64,000 nucleotides of DNA from CAWCUZ01 sp963798795 (GCA_963798795.1 CAWCUZ010000001.1:2232001-2296000); one strand, 5' to 3'. Shown: positions 35,505 to 45,143, counted from the stretch's first letter. Numbers and translations: made by a program. Notes: generated by a model from the sequence alone, not told the origin.

Positions 35505-35528
35505 GTAGGGGCGTAGGGGCGTAGGGGC
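35505..35528. repeat. Three tandem GTAGGGGC octamers
   Basis: Three exact copies of GTAGGGGC are followed by degenerate CGTAG units to about 35590 (ACGTAGGAACGTAGATG, ACACGTAGAAG). They lie in the gap between the divergently transcribed oxidoreductase operon and the kinase region. The period of 8 matches the other arrays, with a different unit. Confidence 0.75.
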
Positions 35529-35613
35529 GTAGAAGGGAAGTAGCAGGGAAATTTCACGTAGGAACGTAGATGTCTAGACACGTAGAAGAGGATCGCGCTG
35601 TCCGGGGCCAGAC

Positions 35614-36186
35614 GTGAACGCTGCTCCCGACTGCACCAATGCCGGACGTCCGTGCACACACCGCCAACCGACCAGGTTCGGCGGTTTCGGCCTGGCCGTG
35701 GGCGTGGCCCGCAATCTCAGCGATCGACTTGCCGTCGTCGCCGACCTGAGCACGTTCGCGACCGAGGCGGACTCGTGGGAGACGCTGCAGACACAACGGG
35801 CCGGCTATCTCCACACCACATCACTTCTGATGGGAGCTCGGGGCAGCACCGGCTTCTTCGATCCGGGAAACGGCGATCGCCAGCCCGGGCGCTTCTTTGG
35901 CCAGGTGCTCCTCGGCGGCGAGGCGGGCACCATCGTTCCGCTTCGGCCCGCGCTGCTCGTCGGTGCCGGCGCAGACGTGCTGTTCCCCCGCGGCGCTTCG
36001 CGCGGCATCGCGCCGGGCCCGGCGCACGACCTGAGCTCCGAATGGAGCTCGACTACCGGCTTGCCCCGTCCGGAGTCGCGTATCCGGGCTACCGGTTCCT
36101 CATCGGGGTCGTCTTCGGCCCGCGGCTGGGCGGAGGATGGCCGCAGCGCGGCGATCCAGCGTGGCTCGTATTATTCTGTCGGTTCC
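35614..36186 (+). pseudogene. Outer-membrane barrel remnant fused to the kinase frame
   Basis: The open frame upstream of the kinase domain reads RFGGFGLAVGVARNLSDRLA, RFFGQVLLGGEAGTIVPLRP and LLVGAGADVLFPRG. These are alternating strands with glycine turns, as in outer-membrane barrels. After about 36000 the barrel pattern continues in a different frame (MELDYRLAPSGVAYPGYRFL, GVVFGPRLGGGW). A signal peptide is missing. It looks like the end of a barrel gene with an indel that fuses by accident with the kinase frame. Confidence 0.45.
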
Positions 36187-38883
36187 TTGGAATCCCCGGC
36201 CCTCCCACCCGGCACGCGTATCGGACCGTACGAAATCGAAGCCCGGATCGGCGCGGGCGGAATGGGCGAGGTCTACCGCGCGACCGATGTCAACCTGAAG
36301 CGCCGGGTCGCGCTCAAGGTGCTGCCCTCCTGGGTGGCAGGCGATCCCGACCGCCTGGCGCGGTTCCAGCGCGAAGCCGAGATGCTGGCCGCGCTCAATC
36401 ATCCGAACATCGCGTCGATCTACGGCGTCGAACCCGCCGCCGGCCACTCCGCTCTCGTGATGGAACTGGTGGACGGGCCCACGCTCGCGGAGCGGATCGC
36501 CCGGGGCCCGCTGCCGGTTGACGAGGCCCTCGACATCGCGCGGCAGATCGCGGTGGCCCTCGAGGCCGCTCACGAGCGGGGCATCGTCCACCGCGACCTC
36601 AAGCCCGCGAACGTCAAAGTCAGACCCGACGGCACGGTGAAAGTGCTGGACTTCGGCCTCGCCAAGCCGATCGACACCGCGCCAGCCGGCGGCGAGGCTT
36701 CGGACGCCTCCACCGTCACGATCTCGGCGCTGACGCAGGCCGGTGTCGTGCTCGGCACGGCCGCATACATGAGCCCGGAGCAGGCCCGCGGCGAGCCGGT
36801 CGACGCGCGCGCCGACATCTGGGCGTTCGGGTGCGTGCTGTTCGAGGCGCTGACCGGTCGCCGTGCATTCGAGGGACGAAGCCTTCAGGACGTCCTCGCG
36901 GCGGTGCTCACCGCGGCGCCCGACTGGTCGCGGCTGCCGCCCGCGCTGCCGCGGGCGGTGCGCGTGCTGCTGGAACGCTGCCTGGCCCGTGACCGGCGAC
37001 AGCGCGTACGCCATATCGGCACGGCGGTCCTGCTCCTCGACCGACCGGACGCCTTCTCGACGCCTGGCCGAAGCGCCGCCGGGGCGTCGCGCTCACGAGG
37101 GCTGATCGCCGTGGCCGGTGCGTCGCTGCTGGCCGGCGCCGGCCTGGCGGCGGGCGCCATGTGGTTGAGCCGGCCGTCCGTCGAGCCCCGCGTCGTGCGG
37201 ACCACGATCGAGGCGGACACCTTCCTGACGGGAACGGACCGCAACTTCGCCTTCACACCGGACGGCCGCCGGCTCGTCTACATCAGCGGCGACAGCCGAC
37301 GGATTCTCGTCCGGAGCCTCGATTCGCTCGAGCCGAAAGCCATCGTCAGCACGGCGGCCTACCTGCGGAGCATCTTCCCGTCGCCGGATGGCCAGTGGGT
37401 CGGCTTCATCCAGAACAACTTCACGCTCCGCAAGGCGCCGTCGGCGGGCGGACCCGCCACCACGCTGCTGCAGATCGACGGGCCGTCCCGCGGCGCGAGC
37501 TGGGGGCCGGACGACACGATCGTGTTCGCGACCGGCGCCGCCGACACGGGCCTCCAGCAGGTCTCGGCGAGCGGCGGGCCGGTCACCATCCTGACCCGGC
37601 CCGACCCGGCGCGCAGAGAGGCCGATCACCTCAATCCGGCGTGGCTCCCTGACGGACGAGGCGTGCTGTTCACCATCCGGCACGCGGAGGGCGGCATCGA
37701 GGCCGCCAGCGTCGGCCTGCTGGACGTGAAGACCCGCACCTGGCGCACGCTGATCGAGCACGCCTTCGACGCCCGATACGTGGACGGCGGCTATCTCGTC
37801 TACGCCGCGGGCGACGCGCTGTGGACGATCCGCTTCGATCTGGGGCGACAGCGCGTGGACGGCACGCCGGTCGAAGCGCTGCGCCCGGTTCACGTCAGGG
37901 CGCCGGGCGCGCTGGCCTCCTTCGATGTCTCGCCGGACGGCACGCTCGCCTACCCGCTCGACGTCGCCAGCGATGACGAGCCGCTGATGCCGGTCTGGGT
38001 CGACAGGGGCGGGCGCGAGACGCCGCTCGATGCCACGCCGAACGTCTACCGTGAGCCGCGCCTTTCACCAGACGGCCGCCGGGTGGCCGTCGCCGTCGCG
38101 GGCGATCTGTTCGTGTGGGAGGTCGGCCGGCCCTGGGCGACGGCTTCGAGGATGACGTTCGACCACGCCAACAACTGGTACCCGGTCTGAACGCCGGATG
38201 GCCGCCGCATCGTGTTCGGCTCGTGGCGCGGCGGCGGGTTCAGCAACATCTACGTCCAGGAGCCCGGCCGGCCGACGGCGACGCGGCTCACCGACAGCCC
38301 CGACATGCAGCTGCCGACGAGCATCACACCCGACGGGTCGACCCTGGTGTTCCACAGTTTCACCAAACGCATCGAGGCGCTGCCGCTCAACGGCAGCGGC
38401 GACACGCGGCCGTTCGCGGTGATCGAAACGCCGCAGGAGGAGCGCAACGCCGTCGTCTCGCCTGACGGGCGCTGGCTGGCCTACGAAGCGGAGACCCTGC
38501 CGGACAGCGGCCAACTGGACGTGTTCGTCCGGCCGTTCCCCGATGTGGATCGCGGGCTCTGGCAGGTCAGCACGGACGGCGGCGTCTACCCGGTCTGGTC
38601 GCCGACGGGCGGAGAGCTGTTCTATCAGCGGCCGGACGGAACGGTGGTCGCCACGCGCGTGGAGGCGACCGCCGGCACCTGGCGCCACGACAGCCCCGTC
38701 GATCTGTTCCACGGGCTCTACTTTCGCGGTGACGGAAGCCTGGCCCGCGAGTACGACGTCGCGCCCGATGGCGGCCATTTCCTGATGCTGAAGCCCACTC
38801 GCGCCGCCGCCACCGGCCCGCCCCGCTTCGTCGTCGTCCAGCACTGGGCCGGCGAGCTGAATCGGCTCCTGTCGTCCCGCTGA
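36187..38883 (+). pseudogene. Ser/Thr protein kinase with TolB-like propeller, interrupted by TGA
   Basis: The kinase domain is complete: P-loop IGAGGMGEVYRATDVNLKRR, lysine in VALKVLP, catalytic HRDLKPANVKV, DFGLAK and the GTAAYMSPEQARGE loop. A transmembrane helix (GLIAVAGASLLAGAGLAAGA) leads to a C-terminal propeller with repeated PDGRR motifs. At 38188-38190 a TGA stands inside WYPV-TPDGRRIVF, where tryptophan (TGG) is expected. The frame then continues to 38883. The likely start is TTG 36187 (ESPALPPGTRIGPYEIEA). With the stop read as such, about 230 residues of propeller are lost. Either a nonsense mutation or a base error explains it. Confidence 0.85.
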
Positions 38884-38965
38884 AATTCCGGCGGCCCTTG
38901 CGAAACCGGGCCTGATGCCGCAGCATGTGTCCCTTCTGGCACCCTGGTTCACCGGGAGGATCACC

Positions 38966-39505
38966 ATGACGATGCGCCACGGCGTCCTGTTGGGCTCGAC
39001 CTGTTTCCTGCTCGGCGCGCTGGCGGCGACGACGCTGGCCCAGCGCAAGCCGGCGCCGTTCACGCCGGATCTGGTCGCGGGCAAGGCTCCCGCAGAGGCC
39101 GCCGCCCCGCTGCTGGAGGGCGCGCGGGCGCTGGCCGGTGACGGCAGCTGGGAGCGCATCGCGGTGGGCCGCGCGTGGTACCTCGGCGGCGACAAGGCGC
39201 AAGGCCGGGCGATCTTCGACGAGGTGACCGGCAGCAAGAAGGTCAAAGGCAGCGACTGGTTCCGCATCGCCCGCGTGTACGCCGAGGCCGATGAATGGGA
39301 CAAGGCGCAGGACGCCTTCGACCACGCGCTCGCCCTCGACAAGGACGACGATTCCGGCATGATCGAATACGGCGCGCTGGCCAACCTGCACCACGACCGC
39401 GCCAAGGCGGAAGACCTGTTCGCGCGGGCCATGAAGAAGAACGGCCGCGAGTTCTGGCACTGGGTCAACGCCGGCGGCTCGTATCTCGGCGTCAAGCCGC
39501 AGTAG
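38966..39505 (+). CDS. Secreted TPR-like protein
   Basis: 179 residues. ATG 38966 follows GGGAGGA by 5 nt. A signal sequence (GVLLGSTCFLLGALAATTLA) precedes paired helices: AVGRAWYLGGDKAQGRAIFD, FRIARVYAEADEWDKAQDAF and IEYGALANLHHDRAKAEDLF. These form about three tetratricopeptide-like repeats. It is probably a periplasmic adaptor protein. It sits between the kinase and the lipid-biosynthesis region in the same direction, 28 nt before the AMP-ligase homologue, so co-transcription is plausible. Confidence 0.7.
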   Translation: MTMRHGVLLGSTCFLLGALAATTLAQRKPAPFTPDLVAGKAPAEAAAPLLEGARALAGDGSWERIAVGRAWYLGGDKAQGRAIFDEVTGSKKVKGSDWFRIARVYAEADEWDKAQDAFDHALALDKDDDSGMIEYGALANLHHDRAKAEDLFARAMKKNGREFWHWVNAGGSYLGVKPQ

Positions 39506-39533
39506 ACTTCCGCGCCTGTTCTTGCGCCTTCGC

Positions 39534-41111
39534 ATGCCGTTCGCTATCGAGGCGACTGCCGCCCTGCCGGATCGATCGCTCTGGCCCGACCGGCCCTGCA
39601 GCCTGCCTGAGCTGCAGTACGCCGACGTTCTCGACCTGTCGGTCGAACTGATCGATCGCCGCTTGCCCCGGCTGGCACACAAGGTGGCCATCCGAGCCGC
39701 CGACGCGTGCCTGACCTACGAGGAACTCGGCGCGGAGGTCGCTCGCGCCGGACACGCCCTCCGCCAGGCCGGCGTCGCCGAGGGCGACCGCGTGCTGCTG
39801 CGCCTGCCAGCCGGCGCGCGAATGGTCGCGGTCTGGCTGGCCGCCCAGCGCCTCGGCGCCATCGCCGTCGGCACGCTGCCGGCCTTGAAGGCCCGGGAAC
39901 TCGCGTCGATTGTCGACGACGCCGAGCCGAGCGTCTGCGTGGTCGATGCCGACCTGGCCGATCCGCTGATCGCCGCCTGCGCGCAGGCGATCCGTCCGCC
40001 CCGGATCCTGAACAGCGGAGGGCGCGCCGACGACCCGACCGCAGACTCGCTCGACGCGCTCATGGCCGGCGCACCGGCCGAACTGGCGCCGGCGCCGCGC
40101 CCGCGCGACGCCATCGCCGCCATCATCTACACCGCCGATGCCGACAGTGCCGCGCCGAAGGGCGCGTGCCATTCGGCGGCCGACCTGCTGGCCGCGGCCG
40201 ACACGTACGCCGCTCACCTCCTGAGCATCGGGCCCGACGATGTGTGCGGCGGTCCGCTCTCGCCGGCGCTCGCCTACGGCCTCGGAGCACTCATCGTCTT
40301 TCCGCTGCGAGCCGGCGCCACGGCCGCGCTCACGACCGCGCCGGACGTCGAAACGATGGCCCACTCGCTGGGGCGCGACGGGCTGACGCTGTTCTTCGCG
40401 ACCGCGACGTCGTACCGCCTGCTGCTGCGACTGCCCGACGCGCCGCGCCATCTTCGCGGCACCTCCCTGCGCCTGGCGATCAGCAGCGGCGAACCGCTCG
40501 AACGCGGGACGGCCGAGGCCTGGCGTGCCGCCACGGGCGTTCCCCTCATCGACGGCTTCGGCACGTCGGAGATGGCGCACATCTTTCTCAGTCAGCGCAC
40601 GAACGAATCAGCCGACGGCACGCTCGGCCGGGCCGTGCCCGGCTACGAGGTCCGCGTGGTCGACTCTGCATTCCGGAATTGCCCCGCCGGCGTCGAAGGC
40701 CGGCTGATCGTCCGCGGCCCGACCGGCTGCCGCTACTGGCGCCGGCCGGCGGCGCAGCGCCGCGCGGTGGATCGCGGCTGGAACGTCACGGGCGACGTGT
40801 GCGTCCGGCTGGACGACGGGCGGATCCGGTTCGTCGGGAGGACGGGCGGCCTGTTCGTCTCGGCCGGCTACAACATCTCCGCGCGGGAGGTGGCAACCGT
40901 GCTGCGCGAGCACTCCGCCGTCGCGGAGGCTCTGGTCGCCGCCGCACCCGATGCCGTTCGAGGCGCCGTGCCGAAGGCGTGGATCGTGCTGCGTCCGGGC
41001 ACCGTGCGCGAAGGCCTGGAAGCCGCGCTCGCCCGGTTCACGCGCGAGCGCCTGGCGGGATACAAGTGTCCGCGATTGATCGAGATCGTGGAGCGGCTGC
41101 CGCCGGGCTGA
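39534..41111 (+). CDS. AMP-ligase (ANL) homologue lacking catalytic motifs
   Basis: 525 residues from ATG 39534. The ANL fold is clear (TYEELGAEVARAGHALRQAG, AIRAADACLTYEEL, LRLAISSGEPLERGTAEAWR, LIDGFGTSEMAHIFLSQRTN, FVGRTGGLFVSAGYNISARE). The family resembles benzoate-CoA ligases. However, the phosphate loop YTSGTTGxPKG is replaced by YTADADSAAPKG (199-210). The protein also ends at ERLPPG, just before the TxTGKxxR motif with the catalytic lysine. Adenylation is therefore doubtful, and it may bind acyl groups or be decaying. Its 3' end overlaps the convergent radical SAM gene by 74 nt. Confidence 0.85.
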   Translation: MPFAIEATAALPDRSLWPDRPCSLPELQYADVLDLSVELIDRRLPRLAHKVAIRAADACLTYEELGAEVARAGHALRQAGVAEGDRVLLRLPAGARMVAVWLAAQRLGAIAVGTLPALKARELASIVDDAEPSVCVVDADLADPLIAACAQAIRPPRILNSGGRADDPTADSLDALMAGAPAELAPAPRPRDAIAAIIYTADADSAAPKGACHSAADLLAAADTYAAHLLSIGPDDVCGGPLSPALAYGLGALIVFPLRAGATAALTTAPDVETMAHSLGRDGLTLFFATATSYRLLLRLPDAPRHLRGTSLRLAISSGEPLERGTAEAWRAATGVPLIDGFGTSEMAHIFLSQRTNESADGTLGRAVPGYEVRVVDSAFRNCPAGVEGRLIVRGPTGCRYWRRPAAQRRAVDRGWNVTGDVCVRLDDGRIRFVGRTGGLFVSAGYNISAREVATVLREHSAVAEALVAAAPDAVRGAVPKAWIVLRPGTVREGLEAALARFTRERLAGYKCPRLIEIVERLPPG

Positions 41112-42981
41112 CCGGCTTGCGGCGCAGGCTGTTCAGCGGGATCAACGCGCCGTCCTGCGGGATTCGGAGCGACGGCGGTCCCTGCTCGCCCAGCGGCACG
41201 CCCTTGCGCGGGTTCGCGTACACGCCGTGCTTGCCGTGCTCGCGGTACCACTCGGCCACGGTGGCGTTCTTGTACATCTGCTCGACGACCTGCCGCCAGC
41301 CGACGCCCGTGTTGTAGGCGCAGAACGAGATCTCGCCCATCTGCGTGGCGTACGGGATGATGCACATCTCGGTGCGCCGGAAGTCGTAGGTCCACAGGTC
41401 CTGGAACCACATCCCGGCGACGAACAGCACCAGCCACTCGTCGCTCTTGCGGTCCTCCCCGCGCGGCCGGCCGACGCCGCCGAGTGCGCCGCCGCTCTGC
41501 TTGTCGAACTTGCGGACCAGATCGAGCAGCGACAGCCCCTTCGGCGCCTGGCCCGCCTTGTAGTGCCGCAGCAGGCTGAGCGCCGCCTGGAGCTTGGTCA
41601 GCTTCGGCCCGCGGCCCGCGTCGGCAATGACGCGTGCGTCGCGCAGCAGGCCCTCGGCGTCGACGAACCGCGTGAGCGGCGCCCACTCCTTGGTCTTCTT
41701 GCTCACGACCAGCGCGGCGCCGACGCCGCAGTTCGGGTGGCACCCGCACTTCATCGTGCCCCACTCCTGACCGGGCCCCTGGAGCAGGTCCGTCACGTCC
41801 GAGAAGGCGCCGACGGCCGACAGCGGGAACCAGTCGCGCAGCGGCTCGAATGCGCCGGTCTGGGCCTTGGCGTCCTCGGCCAGGTGCGAGAGCGTGTAGC
41901 GGCGCTCGTGCCGCGTGCGGTCGTCGATGTCCTCGTCGCGGCCGGTGAACGACACGGGCTGGAACGACACAAAGCTGATCTTGTCGCAGTTTTCCACCGC
42001 GAACTTGATGATGCGGCCGACCTGCTCGTTGTTGATCGTGTTGACGATGGTCGCGACGAGGCAGACGTCGATGCCGGCACGCGACAGGTTCTCGATCGCG
42101 CGCAGCTTGACCTCGAACAGGTTGCCGACCTTGCGGTGCGCGTTCGCGTCCTCGCCGATGCCGTCGAACTGCAGGTACGCGATCCGCAGGCCGGCCGCGC
42201 TGGCCTGCATCGCGAACTCCGGGTCCTGCGCGAAGCGGATCCCGTTGGTCGCCGCCTGCGCGCTGTAGTAGCCCACCGACCGCGCGTAGGCCACGCTCTC
42301 GAGGAAGATCGGCGACAGCGTCGGCTCGCCGCCGGAGAATTGCACGCTCATCTGCCGCCGCGGCTTGATCGTGATCGCGTCGTCGAGCAGCTGCTTGACC
42401 TCGTCGAGTGTCAGCTCGTGGACGTACCCCACCTGATTGGCGTCCATGAAGCACGGATCGCACATCATGTTGCAGCGGTTCGTCAGATCCACCGTGAGCA
42501 CCGAGCCGCGTCCGTACTTGATGGACGACGTGCCGTGGTTGTGCAGCCGGTCGGTGACCGCCGGAAAGTCGCGGCCCGGAAACAGGCGCTCGATCCGCTC
42601 CAGGAACTCCGGGTTGATGGCGAGCGTGTCGGTGAAGGTCCCGTGGATCTCGCACGTCTTCTCGACGATGACGTGGCCGTCGCGCTCGAGTATGTCGGCC
42701 TTGATCTCGCCCACGCGGCTCGTGCGGAGCACGTCCACGTCCTCGGCGCCGCTCAGGATGCGCTCCCGCGCTTCCCGCACGCACGTCGGGCACAGCGAGT
42801 CGGTCGTGCGGGGCCAGCCCAGAGTCGGCGACGTCCGCTCCGAGCTCTTGAGCAGCCGCCCCGGCGCCCACGCCGGCTGAAAGGTCTTCGACGGGACGTG
42901 CCGATTGACCGCCTGAACGAGCGTCCACCCCGCCTGGGCCGCAACCGACACCGCGGCCTCGAGCGTTCGCCTGCCAATCAT
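41038..42981 (-). CDS. Radical SAM enzyme of the Tes/Mss (tetraether / membrane-spanning lipid synthase) type
   Basis: 647 residues. An N-terminal domain with LCPTC (Cys64, Cys67) and VEKTCEIHGTF (Cys110) precedes the radical SAM motif CNMMCDPCF (Cys170, Cys174, Cys177) and FSGGEPTLSP. The C-terminal part has KCGCHPNCGVG and WFQDLWTYDFRRTEMCIIPY ... GEISFCAYNTGVGW. This layout, with the CxxC / CxxHG head and the FxD...YN...C...FCxYN tail, matches the archaeal tetraether synthase Tes and its bacterial Mss homologues, which join lipid tails tail-to-tail. In this locus it could couple or otherwise modify acyl chains. The family assignment is strong; the exact reaction is inference. Confidence 0.8.
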   Translation of the reverse strand: MIGRRTLEAAVSVAAQAGWTLVQAVNRHVPSKTFQPAWAPGRLLKSSERTSPTLGWPRTTDSLCPTCVREARERILSGAEDVDVLRTSRVGEIKADILERDGHVIVEKTCEIHGTFTDTLAINPEFLERIERLFPGRDFPAVTDRLHNHGTSSIKYGRGSVLTVDLTNRCNMMCDPCFMDANQVGYVHELTLDEVKQLLDDAITIKPRRQMSVQFSGGEPTLSPIFLESVAYARSVGYYSAQAATNGIRFAQDPEFAMQASAAGLRIAYLQFDGIGEDANAHRKVGNLFEVKLRAIENLSRAGIDVCLVATIVNTINNEQVGRIIKFAVENCDKISFVSFQPVSFTGRDEDIDDRTRHERRYTLSHLAEDAKAQTGAFEPLRDWFPLSAVGAFSDVTDLLQGPGQEWGTMKCGCHPNCGVGAALVVSKKTKEWAPLTRFVDAEGLLRDARVIADAGRGPKLTKLQAALSLLRHYKAGQAPKGLSLLDLVRKFDKQSGGALGGVGRPRGEDRKSDEWLVLFVAGMWFQDLWTYDFRRTEMCIIPYATQMGEISFCAYNTGVGWRQVVEQMYKNATVAEWYREHGKHGVYANPRKGVPLGEQGPPSLRIPQDGALIPLNSLRRKPVSPAAAAPRSRSIADTCIPPGARA

Positions 42982-43110
42982 CCGACCTCCGTCCTTTTCG
43001 GACCCGCCCCCGCGTGCGGCGCGCCGCTGCGCGCACGCCCCGCTGCCCCCGAATCCCGCCGGCTGGCAAGGAAGGCGCTCATTATATCGGCCATTTACAC
43101 GCGGGTTACT

Positions 43111-44586
43111 TCATGCCCGATCGGCCTGCAGGATCCGGGTGACCAGGTCCACGACCGCGTCCCGGTCCACTTTGCCCCGGGCGTCCACGGGCCAGTCGTC
43201 GGGAAACACGATCCGCCGCGGCACCTTGTACGGGGAAAGCCGCTCGGCACAGACCGCGCGGATGGCTTCGGCCGTCACGCCCGGCCGCTGCCGCCGCACG
43301 CAGGCGGCCAGCATCTGGCCGCGCGCGGGATCCGGCACGCCCACCACCAGGACCTCGAGCACCCCGTCGACCTGGCGGATCACGCGTTCCACTTCGTCGG
43401 GCTGGACCTTGCGCCCGGCCACGTTGACGAAGGGTGAGATGCGACCCGTCAGGAACAGGCGGCCGCGGGCATCGAACCGGCCCAGGTCGCCGGTCAGAAA
43501 GCCGCCGTCGCAGAAGGCGGACGGCGCCTCGTCGCCGCCTGCCGCCGCGTAACCCAGTGCGACGGCTTCGCCGCGCACGTGGACGCGCCCCTGGCCCGGT
43601 GCCGCGCCCTCGGCCGGCACGAGCGTCACCGTGGTGCCGGGCATCGGACGGCCGACGCTCGGCGGCGACTCGACCTCGTCGGCGGCGTCGAACGCGATCG
43701 AGCCGACCTCGCTGGCGCCGTAGAGCGAGTGGATGGTCCGGCCCACCGCGTCGCGGAAGTACGCGACCGTCTCGAAGTCGATGGGCGCGCCGGCCGTCAC
43801 GAGCAGGCGGACCGCGGCGAGCGCCGCCGCGGTGCCGTGGCGGCGCAGGTAGTCGTAGATGAACGGCACGGCCGGGAGCATGCTGACGCCGTGATCGGCG
43901 ACGTCCGCGGCGAGCGACCCCGCCGAGAAGCCGTCGCGCAGCACGAGCCGGGTGCCCTGCAGCACGAGCGGCAGCAGCAGGTTGCCCGTGCCGTACGCGT
44001 GCGAAATCGGGATCACGCCCAGGCCCACATCGTCCGGACGGATGTCCATGGCTTCGATGATGTGCCGGCCGTCCGCGACGAGCTGCGTTTCGGTGAGCAC
44101 CACCGCCTTGGGCCGGCTGGTGGATCCGGAGGTCACGCGCACGATCAGCGGTCCGCCTGTCGGGGCGGACCATCCGGACCCCGTCCTCGGCCGGAGCCGG
44201 ACGGCCAGCCCCGAGGCCAGCGGCCGCCCGGCCGCCGCGTGAAACGCCGTTGCACCGTCGCGGCCGATGACGGCGTCGACGCCGAGCCGACTGGCCGTCG
44301 CATCGACTTCCGCGTCGCTGGCGTCGCCGTCGAGGAGCACGAGCACGGCGCCGCGCGCCAGGCTGGCGAGCAGGAGCGGCACGAAGGCCGTGCGGTTGCC
44401 GACCACCGAGAGCAGGCACGGCGCGGGAGGGAGCGGCAGCGCGTCGAGCGCCGCGCCCAGCGCCGCCGCTTCGGCGGCGATCTCCGACGCGGTACGGACG
44501 ACGCCTTCGGACATGCCGAACAGCACGCGGCAATTCGCGTGGTCTCGCGCGAATCTCGCGAACGCCTCGCCGATCTCGCTGCGCAT
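43111..44586 (-). CDS. AMP-dependent acyl ligase (ANL superfamily)
   Basis: 491 residues from ATG 44586. All catalytic signatures are present: phosphate loop VTSGSTSRPKAVVL (151-164), YGASEVGSIAFD, TGDLGRFDARGRLFLTGRIS and C-terminal DARGKVDR with the catalytic lysine. It likely activates a carboxylic acid and loads it on the ACP encoded at 54910, as the AMP ligases of aryl-polyene loci do. It is divergently transcribed from the dehydratase gene across a gap with two palindromes. It differs from the degenerate homologue at 39534. Confidence 0.87.
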   Translation of the reverse strand: MRSEIGEAFARFARDHANCRVLFGMSEGVVRTASEIAAEAAALGAALDALPLPPAPCLLSVVGNRTAFVPLLLASLARGAVLVLLDGDASDAEVDATASRLGVDAVIGRDGATAFHAAAGRPLASGLAVRLRPRTGSGWSAPTGGPLIVRVTSGSTSRPKAVVLTETQLVADGRHIIEAMDIRPDDVGLGVIPISHAYGTGNLLLPLVLQGTRLVLRDGFSAGSLAADVADHGVSMLPAVPFIYDYLRRHGTAAALAAVRLLVTAGAPIDFETVAYFRDAVGRTIHSLYGASEVGSIAFDAADEVESPPSVGRPMPGTTVTLVPAEGAAPGQGRVHVRGEAVALGYAAAGGDEAPSAFCDGGFLTGDLGRFDARGRLFLTGRISPFVNVAGRKVQPDEVERVIRQVDGVLEVLVVGVPDPARGQMLAACVRRQRPGVTAEAIRAVCAERLSPYKVPRRIVFPDDWPVDARGKVDRDAVVDLVTRILQADRA

Positions 44587-44629
44587 GCGTCGGCAGCGAG
44601 CATAGCGCAGCGCGCTCCAAATCTGGAGG

Positions 44630-44672
44630 GGCCGACGTTCAGGTCGGCCCGGCCGGGTCTGAAGACCCGGCC
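44630..44672. repeat. Two adjacent palindromes (TCAGGTCGGCC and GGGTCTGAAGACCC types)
   Basis: A hairpin GGCCGAC-GTTCAG-GTCGGCC precedes a perfect palindrome GGCCGGGTCT/AGACCCGGCC with GA centre (44651-44672) and CTCCAT. An AAATCTGGAG octamer-like stretch precedes both. It occupies the divergent gap between the AMP ligase and the dehydratase gene, so it overlaps their promoter region. Confidence 0.7.
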
Positions 44673-44702
44673 CTCCATCTGGCGTGCTCGTATAATCGCG
44701 CG

Positions 44703-45143
44703 GTGACTGTGCTGGACGACCGGCTGTCGCGGCTGCCGCACCGCCCGCCCATGCGACTGGTCGAAGAAGTCGTGGAGGTGCAGCCCGGCACGCTCGCCCG
44801 CACACGCCGGCGCACGCGTCCCGACGACTGGTTCTTCGACGGGCACTTTCCCGGTCAGCCCGTGGTGCCCGCCATCGTCTTCATCGAGTTGATCGCGCAG
44901 ACGGGCGGCCTCGCCGCCGTCCCGGAGCCGGCGCCGCCCGAGATCGCACTCGCGCTGCGCGTGGCCGCCGTCGCCGACTTCAAGTTCCCGGCCGCCGCCG
45001 GCAGCGGCACGCTGCTCGAAACGGTCTCGCGCGTCGTCGCGCGGATGGGACGGCTCATCAAGATCGACGGGCGCGTGACCGCGGACGGGCAACTCGTGGC
45101 CCACGGCAGCGTCACGCTGGCCGACGTGGCCGCGGCTCGATGA
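44703..45143 (+). CDS. FabZ/ApeI-like 3-hydroxyacyl-ACP dehydratase
   Basis: 146 residues from GTG 44703. A hot-dog fold with the central helix motif FFDGHFPGQPVVPAIVFIEL; His48 is the catalytic histidine. The sequence is divergent from housekeeping FabZ, which carries GHFPxxPxMPGVL. Such proteins dehydrate beta-hydroxyacyl-ACP in polyene and lipid loci. The stop overlaps the next gene (ATGA). A ketoreductase partner is not found in the window. Confidence 0.85.
   Translation: MTVLDDRLSRLPHRPPMRLVEEVVEVQPGTLARTRRRTRPDDWFFDGHFPGQPVVPAIVFIELIAQTGGLAAVPEPAPPEIALALRVAAVADFKFPAAAGSGTLLETVSRVVARMGRLIKIDGRVTADGQLVAHGSVTLADVAAAR

Noticed and set aside
36187..38883. Recoding of TGA as tryptophan or selenocysteine
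   Set aside because: TGA ends many intact genes in this window in the normal way, and no selenocysteine-type hairpin is apparent after 38190. A point mutation or base error is simpler.
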